Shown here piece by piece: positions 59,287-64,000 of a stretch of 64,000 nucleotides of DNA. Within the stretch, counting starts at the first letter, position 1, and each line of letters starts with the position of its first letter. Made by a program: the position numbers and the translations under genes. Source of the DNA: Rhodospirillales bacterium (GTDB lineage Bacteria > Pseudomonadota > Alphaproteobacteria > Micavibrionales > Micavibrionaceae); contig CP060238.1 in the NCBI GenBank assembly GCA_023898765.1, positions 1,364,001-1,428,000 on the forward strand, read 5' to 3'. Below the pieces are notes generated by a model, which was given only the letters and a program-made list of their open reading frames with translations, searched no databases and had not been told where the DNA came from.

Positions 59287-61873
59287 GGCTTTTACTCGCG
59301 ATTTCGAAAACATTGGGAGAAATGCCCGGCATGTTTGCAATTTCCTCCAGCGCGGCCTGCATTTTTTCCTGCCGGTCCGGCGTGTAGCGCCGCCATTCCC
59401 GCAAAGGCGTGAGAAGCCGTGCGGCGATTTGCGGGTTTATTCCATTGAGCTGTATGACGGCCTCTTTCAGGAAATCGTAGCCCTTGCCGTCTTTCCGGTG
59501 AAAGCAGACCGGGTTGTTCATCGCAAAGGCCCCGTAAAGGGCGCGCACCCGGTTGGGGTTTTTCATGGTGAAATCGGGATGGTTCCTCAGCCTTTCAAGC
59601 TGTTCGAAAATATCCTCCCGCACGGCGGACGCCTGAAGGCCGAACCATTTGTCGATGACAAGCATGTGATCTTTAAACCGCTCGTAGAAGGCTTTTAAAA
59701 TCTCTTCCCGCGGGGCATGTTTGTTGCCGATAAGGGCGGAAAGGGCCGCCATCCGGTCCGTCATATTGTCGGCCTCGTTGTAGTGCTGCGTCGCCAGTTT
59801 CGCGCAGCCGGTGCCTTGCGTTGCCGTGAGAAGTCCAAGCGCCACGTTTCGCAAGGCCCGCTTTCCCACGGACGCGGGAGAAATATCGAAAGAAGCGTCG
59901 GGGGCGTTGTCTTCGTAAAGCCTGGACAGTTTGGGCTTGTGGGCGCGTTTTATGGCTGCCTGCAGCGCTTTCCGGGCCTTGTACACAGCGTCTGGATCAA
60001 TCACTTTTTGCTGCTGCGAAATTTCCGAGATGTTGGGCAGGCTTAAAAACCGCGCCATCAGCGCCTTGTCGCTTTCAGGATCAAGGGCATGGTCTATCAG
60101 GTCGCCGAAGCTGCCGATGTAAGAATCCGGCACGTCTTTGGCGTCTTGCGCTATCATTTGCGTCAGGACCCGCAAGGCGTAGGTCTGTCCGGATTCCCAG
60201 CGGTTGAACCCGTCCGTGTCATGCACCATCAAAAAGCGTAAATCTTCATCGCTGATATCCGTGGTGAGTTTGACCGGCGCGGAAAATCCTCTCAAAATGG
60301 AAGGGACAGGCTTTGCGCCGATATTTTCAAAGGTGAAAGACTGCTCTTTTTCCTTGAGGTCGAGGACCTGCGTTTCGATTAAATCCCCTCCGTTGGGGCC
60401 GATAAGCCCCGTCGCGACGGGGATATGCATCGGGCGCTTGTGCGTCTGGCCGGGCGTATCGGGAATGGTTTGGGACAGGGTCAGGCAATAGGTTTTTTTG
60501 TCCCCGTCATAAACGCCTTTTGCCGTTACTTCCGGCGTTCCGGCCTGGGAATACCAGAGCCTGAACGCGGACAGGTCCAGTCCGGACGCTTCTTCCATGC
60601 ATCTGGCCCAGTCGTCGCAGGTGACGGCCTGCCCGTCATGGCGGTCGAAATACAGGTCCGTAGCTTTTCGGTAAGTTTCCGGCCCCAGGAGCGTATGGAA
60701 CATGCGGATGACTTCGGCGCCTTTTTCATACACGGTCATGGTGTAGAAATTATTGATCTCCATATAGTTGTCTGGCCGCACCGGATGGGCGAGGGGGCCC
60801 GCATCTTCGGGAAACTGGAGGCTGCGCAAGTGGATAACGTCGTCAATGCGCGCCACGGCGCGGGAGTTCATGTCGGCTGAAAATTCCTGATCGCGAAAGA
60901 CCGTCAGGCCTTCTTTCAGGGAAAGCTGGAACCAGTCGCGGCAGGTGACACGGTTGCCCGTCCAGTTGTGGAAATATTCGTGCCCGATCACGCTCTCGAC
61001 GCGTAAAAAATCCAGATCCGTTGCGGTTTCGGGATGGGCAAGGACAAGGGCGGTGTTGAAGATGTTCAGGGAAGTGTTTTCCATCGCGCCCATGTTGAAG
61101 TCACTTACCGCGACAATATTGAAGCGGCTGTACTGGTATTCGCGCCCGTAAACGTCTTCGTCCCATTTCATGGATTTTTTCAGGGAAGTCATGGCGTGGG
61201 CGCACTGGTCTTCATCTCCCTTGCGCACATAGATATAAAGATCGACGTCCATGCCGGATTTTGTTTTGAAGATGTCATGGACGTGTTCCAGATCCCCTGC
61301 CACAAGCGCAAAGAGATAGCAGGGTTTGGGGGTGGGGTCCTCGAACACGGCATAATGACGGCCTTCCGCCATATCCCCTTCTTCGGTCAGGTTCCCGTTG
61401 GACAGCAGGACGGGGCAGGCGGTTTTGTCCGCCTCGATCCGCACGGAAAAGGTCGCCAAAACGTCCGGGCGGTCGGGGAAGTAAGTAATGCGGCGGAAGC
61501 CTTCGGCTTCGCACTGGGTGCAATAATTCCCTCCGGACTGGTACAGCCCTTCCAGCGCCGTGTTTGTTTCCGGGTAGATTTCGCTCGTGATTTCCAGTGT
61601 AAAGTCCCGCGCATCAGGGCAGGGAAGGTTTAAGCCCTTCTCCGTTATCTCCGGAGAGATGTCTGCGCCGTCCAGCCGCGCGGACAGAAATTTCTGGTCC
61701 TCGCCATTGAGGAAAAGCGGCTCGCTTCCTTCGTGGTTTTTGACGATTTGCGTTTTGGCGTGAACGACCGTTTTGCCGTCAAAAATCTCAAACCGCAAAT
61801 CGACATGCGATACGGTATAAAGTGGCGGGGTATAGTCTTTCAGGTAAATGGTTTTGGGCGTGTCTGTTTTCAT
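59267..61873 (-). CDS. pepN: Aminopeptidase N (M1 family)
   Basis: 868 residues. GAMEN substrate motif in DFNMGAMENTSLNIF (about residues 255-269), the zinc site VIGHEYFHNWTGNRVTCRDW with the third ligand in LSLKEGLTVFRDQ, and the C-terminal DUF3458/Ig-like and ARM domains. It cleaves N-terminal amino acids from peptides in the cytoplasm. The length matches E. coli PepN. It lies 23 bases downstream of proB on the same strand and is convergent with a small unknown gene. Confidence 0.97.
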   Translation of the reverse strand: MKTDTPKTIYLKDYTPPLYTVSHVDLRFEIFDGKTVVHAKTQIVKNHEGSEPLFLNGEDQKFLSARLDGADISPEITEKGLNLPCPDARDFTLEITSEIYPETNTALEGLYQSGGNYCTQCEAEGFRRITYFPDRPDVLATFSVRIEADKTACPVLLSNGNLTEEGDMAEGRHYAVFEDPTPKPCYLFALVAGDLEHVHDIFKTKSGMDVDLYIYVRKGDEDQCAHAMTSLKKSMKWDEDVYGREYQYSRFNIVAVSDFNMGAMENTSLNIFNTALVLAHPETATDLDFLRVESVIGHEYFHNWTGNRVTCRDWFQLSLKEGLTVFRDQEFSADMNSRAVARIDDVIHLRSLQFPEDAGPLAHPVRPDNYMEINNFYTMTVYEKGAEVIRMFHTLLGPETYRKATDLYFDRHDGQAVTCDDWARCMEEASGLDLSAFRLWYSQAGTPEVTAKGVYDGDKKTYCLTLSQTIPDTPGQTHKRPMHIPVATGLIGPNGGDLIETQVLDLKEKEQSFTFENIGAKPVPSILRGFSAPVKLTTDISDEDLRFLMVHDTDGFNRWESGQTYALRVLTQMIAQDAKDVPDSYIGSFGDLIDHALDPESDKALMARFLSLPNISEISQQQKVIDPDAVYKARKALQAAIKRAHKPKLSRLYEDNAPDASFDISPASVGKRALRNVALGLLTATQGTGCAKLATQHYNEADNMTDRMAALSALIGNKHAPREEILKAFYERFKDHMLVIDKWFGLQASAVREDIFEQLERLRNHPDFTMKNPNRVRALYGAFAMNNPVCFHRKDGKGYDFLKEAVIQLNGINPQIAARLLTPLREWRRYTPDRQEKMQAALEEIANMPGISPNVFEIASKSLKARGS

Positions 61874-61896
61874 GCCCCCATCATCACAGGCGGGCG

Positions 61897-63024
61897 TCAG
61901 CCTTGCAAGACCAAATCTTGGCGATGGATCAATTCCGGACGGATGAAATAGCCCAGAATTTCCGGAATTTCATCACTTTTTTTACCGAGGATTTTTCGGG
62001 CGTCCGTGCTGTTATAGGCGATCAGGCCCATCGCCATTTTTTTACCTTCAGGGGAGACAATGCTCACGACATCCCCGCGCTCGAAATTTCCCTGCAGGGA
62101 AACGACGCCTGCCGGCAGGAGGCTTTTGCCGTTCAGCAGGGCGCGCTGCGCGCCTTCGTCAATCGTCAGGACTCCTTTCGCTTCCAGATGGCTCCCGATC
62201 CATTTTTTCCGCGCGCTGGCGGGCGTTCCGACGGCCTTGAAAAGGGTGCATTTTTGAATGTCGCGCAGCGGATGGAGGTCTGTGCCTTTTGCCACCAGCA
62301 TGGATACTCCGGCGGCGGTCGAAAGACGGGCGGCTTCCAGCTTGCTTTTCATTCCGCCGGTGGAAATCCCCGCCTGCGCGTCTCCGGCCATGTCGAAATG
62401 GGCGGCGGAGAGCGTTTCGACAAGGGGGATGTGGGTGGCCCCGCTATCTTTTGTCGGGTCGGCGGTATAAAGCCCGTCGGTGGTGGAGAGCTGGATAAGC
62501 AGGTCGGCGTCGATCATCTGCGCGACGCGGGCGGCCAGGCGGTCATTGTCCCCGAAACGGATTTCGGCGGTGGAAACCGTGTCGTTTTCATTGATAACGG
62601 GAATAATCCCCTTGTCCAGCAGGGCGTGGAGGGTGGCGCGGGCGTTTAAATGGGGGCGTCGTTCTTCGGTGTCTCTGGGGGTCAGGAGGATCATCCCGAC
62701 CTTGAGGCCTTCACGGTCGAAGCTTTCGTCATAGGCGCGGGAAAGGCAGACCTGCCCGACGGAGGCCGCGGCCTGTTTCATTTCCAGCGGAATGGACGCG
62801 CGCGCCTGTTTGTAGGAAATGCCCAGCGCCTTTCGTCCCAGAGCAATCGCGCCGGAAGAGACGATGATAATCTCCTTGCCCCGGTCTGTCAGACCTTTGA
62901 CATCCGCCGCAAGAGAATCAAGCCAGTCCCGGCGGACGGATCCGCTTTTTTCGTCCGTGACCAGCGCGGAGCCAATCTTGATGACAATGCGCCGGCTTTC
63001 TTTAATCGTCGTTTTTGCTGTCAC
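61897..63024 (-). CDS. proB: Glutamate 5-kinase
   Basis: 375 residues from a GTG at 63024, seven bases after AGGAG, overlapping the obg end by 23 bases. Amino acid kinase domain (RIVIKIGSALVTDEKSG, IIIVSSGAIALGRKALG, INENDTVSTAEIRFGDNDRLAARVA, STGGMKSKLEAARLSTAAGV) and a C-terminal PUA domain (GVLTIDEGAQRALLNGKSLLPAGV). It starts proline synthesis and is normally feedback inhibited by proline. The partner proA is 18.4 kb away. Confidence 0.95.
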   Translation of the reverse strand: MTAKTTIKESRRIVIKIGSALVTDEKSGSVRRDWLDSLAADVKGLTDRGKEIIIVSSGAIALGRKALGISYKQARASIPLEMKQAAASVGQVCLSRAYDESFDREGLKVGMILLTPRDTEERRPHLNARATLHALLDKGIIPVINENDTVSTAEIRFGDNDRLAARVAQMIDADLLIQLSTTDGLYTADPTKDSGATHIPLVETLSAAHFDMAGDAQAGISTGGMKSKLEAARLSTAAGVSMLVAKGTDLHPLRDIQKCTLFKAVGTPASARKKWIGSHLEAKGVLTIDEGAQRALLNGKSLLPAGVVSLQGNFERGDVVSIVSPEGKKMAMGLIAYNSTDARKILGKKSDEIPEILGYFIRPELIHRQDLVLQG

Positions 63025-64000
63025 GTCGTTGCTCCTGTATGGCACCCGAAAGGGCATAAAGAGTTTGTTTTATTCCCTCGCCAGAGACGGCGGAAAGGAG
63101 GAGGGGTTTGATGCCCGTTTCCTTTTCGAATTCCCGCGCAAGCTCTTCCGAAAGTTCCGGCCCGAGCGCATCTGTTTTGCTTAGGGCGACAATCTCTTTT
63201 TTGTCCTCCAACCCTGCGCCATATTCGCGTAATTCATGCCGCACCGTCTGGTAGGCTTTTGCAACGTCGTCCTGCGTAATATCCACCAGATGAAGCAAAA
63301 CGGAGGTGCGCTCGACATGCCCCAAAAAGCGGTCGCCCAGTCCCTGTCCTTCGTGCGCGCCTTCGATCAGGCCCGGAATATCCGCCAGCACAAAGTCGTA
63401 ATCACCCGCTTTGACCACGCCCAGGCCGGGATGGAGGGTGGTGAAGGGATAATCCGCGATTTTGGGCTGCGCCGCCGAAACGGCCGAAAGGAACGTCGAT
63501 TTTCCGGCATTGGGCAGTCCCACCAGCCCCGCATCGGCAATGAGCTTGAGACGCAGCCACACGGCGCGTTCTTCTCCCGGCCAGCCGGGGGTAGATTTGC
63601 GCGGCGCCTGATTGGTCGAGGATTTATAATGCGCGTTTCCAAAGCCGCCGTCCCCGCCTTTCAGGAAAAGAACGCTCTGGCCCGCGTCTGTCATATCGAA
63701 CAGGACGGTCTTTTTGTCTTCGTCGATAATCTCTGTCCCGACCGGCACCCTGACGGTTATATCCGCGCCGTTTGCGCCGCTGCGGTCCTTGCCTGCGCCG
63801 TTTTGCCCGGGAGAGGCCCGGAAATGCTGTGTGTAGCGGAAGTCAATCAGCGTATTGAGCCCGTCGGCGGCCTGAAACAGGACATGCCCGCCGCGGCCGC
63901 CGTTGCCGCCGTCCGGGCCGCCGCGCTCAATGTATTTTTCCCGCCGGAACGACACGCAGCCCGGGCCGCCGTCCCCGCTTTTCACATAGATTTTTGCCTG
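63002..64000 (-). CDS. obg: GTPase Obg (N-terminus cut by the window edge)
   Basis: The frame remains open at 64000 (QAKIYVKSGDGGPG), so roughly the first ten residues are missing; the GTG at 63985 is an internal valine. The glycine-rich Obg fold (GGPDGGNGGRGGHVLF) precedes the G domain: G1 GLPNAGKSTFL, G3 DIPGLIEGAHEGQGLGDRFL, G4 SKTDAL, G5 LSAVSGEG. Obg acts in 50S subunit maturation and stress control. It is followed by proB, as in most alphaproteobacteria. Confidence 0.96.
   Translation of the reverse strand, partial: QAKIYVKSGDGGPGCVSFRREKYIERGGPDGGNGGRGGHVLFQAADGLNTLIDFRYTQHFRASPGQNGAGKDRSGANGADITVRVPVGTEIIDEDKKTVLFDMTDAGQSVLFLKGGDGGFGNAHYKSSTNQAPRKSTPGWPGEERAVWLRLKLIADAGLVGLPNAGKSTFLSAVSAAQPKIADYPFTTLHPGLGVVKAGDYDFVLADIPGLIEGAHEGQGLGDRFLGHVERTSVLLHLVDITQDDVAKAYQTVRHELREYGAGLEDKKEIVALSKTDALGPELSEELAREFEKETGIKPLLLSAVSGEGIKQTLYALSGAIQEQRRDSKNDD

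Overview
The window reads as a chromosomal segment of an alphaproteobacterium. Markers of that class are a PopZ-type protein, a CcrM-type GANTC methyltransferase, an F0 ATP synthase operon with b and b' subunits and no F1 genes, a probable 6S RNA between zapA and the 5-formyl-THF cyclo-ligase gene, and a cysteine-free ribosomal protein L31. Coding is dense, with many ATGA start/stop overlaps. Gene content and heavy palindromic repeats would fit a Micavibrio- or Rhodospirillales-like lineage, but the genus cannot be fixed from the sequence. Both window ends cut a gene: glgP on the left and obg on the right.

Layout. 1-4.5 kb: end of glycogen phosphorylase, a DUF1963/YwqG-like gene, and an MBOAT/SGNH O-acetylation pair. 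4.7-8.6 kb: a 1324-residue inverse-autotransporter-like surface protein with a beta-helix array. 8.9-12.1 kb: a SulP transporter, an Acr3 arsenite pump, tRNA-Asn and tRNA-Cys. 12.3-17.8 kb: pcm, tolC, popZ, valS. 18-20 kb: a repeat-rich gap, then divergent rpmE and epmA. 20-25.6 kb: carbon genes (tkt, gap, fbaA), with a membrane-anchored EndoU-like gene and a cysteine-rich exported mini-protein behind fbaA. 25.7-29 kb: a small coiled-coil gene, zapA, 6S RNA, 5-FCL and YmdB-like phosphoesterase genes, then a response regulator with an unknown partner. 29.3-36.2 kb: yebC-ruvCAB-ybgC-tolQRAB without pal. 36.2-43.5 kb, minus strand: rppH, yibQ-like, ctpA, envC, rlmH, rsfS, nadD, proA. 43.6-50.4 kb, minus strand: dsbA-smc-atpI-atpB-atpE-atpF'-atpF. 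50.5-55.8 kb: DUF721/DciA-efp-suhB-OmpA-like, divergent mutY, an unknown secreted protein and folB. 55.9-57.8 kb: ccrM and rnhB separated by a GANTC cluster. 57.9-59.3 kb: three small unknown genes. 59.3-64 kb: pepN, proB, obg.

The most unusual signal is a set of palindromic dispersed elements that interact with genes. One lies in frame inside valS and another in frame inside rnhB. One forms the start of envC and part of its signal peptide. A MITE-like class appears to insert at TA dinucleotides and rebuilds TAG stop codons; one copy ends both the pentapeptide-repeat gene and gap. Other points of interest are the alternating 28/29-residue coils of the surface protein, the EndoU-like gene coupled to fbaA, six GANTC sites in 136 bp before ccrM, and an orphan perfect inverted repeat near 18.1 kb.
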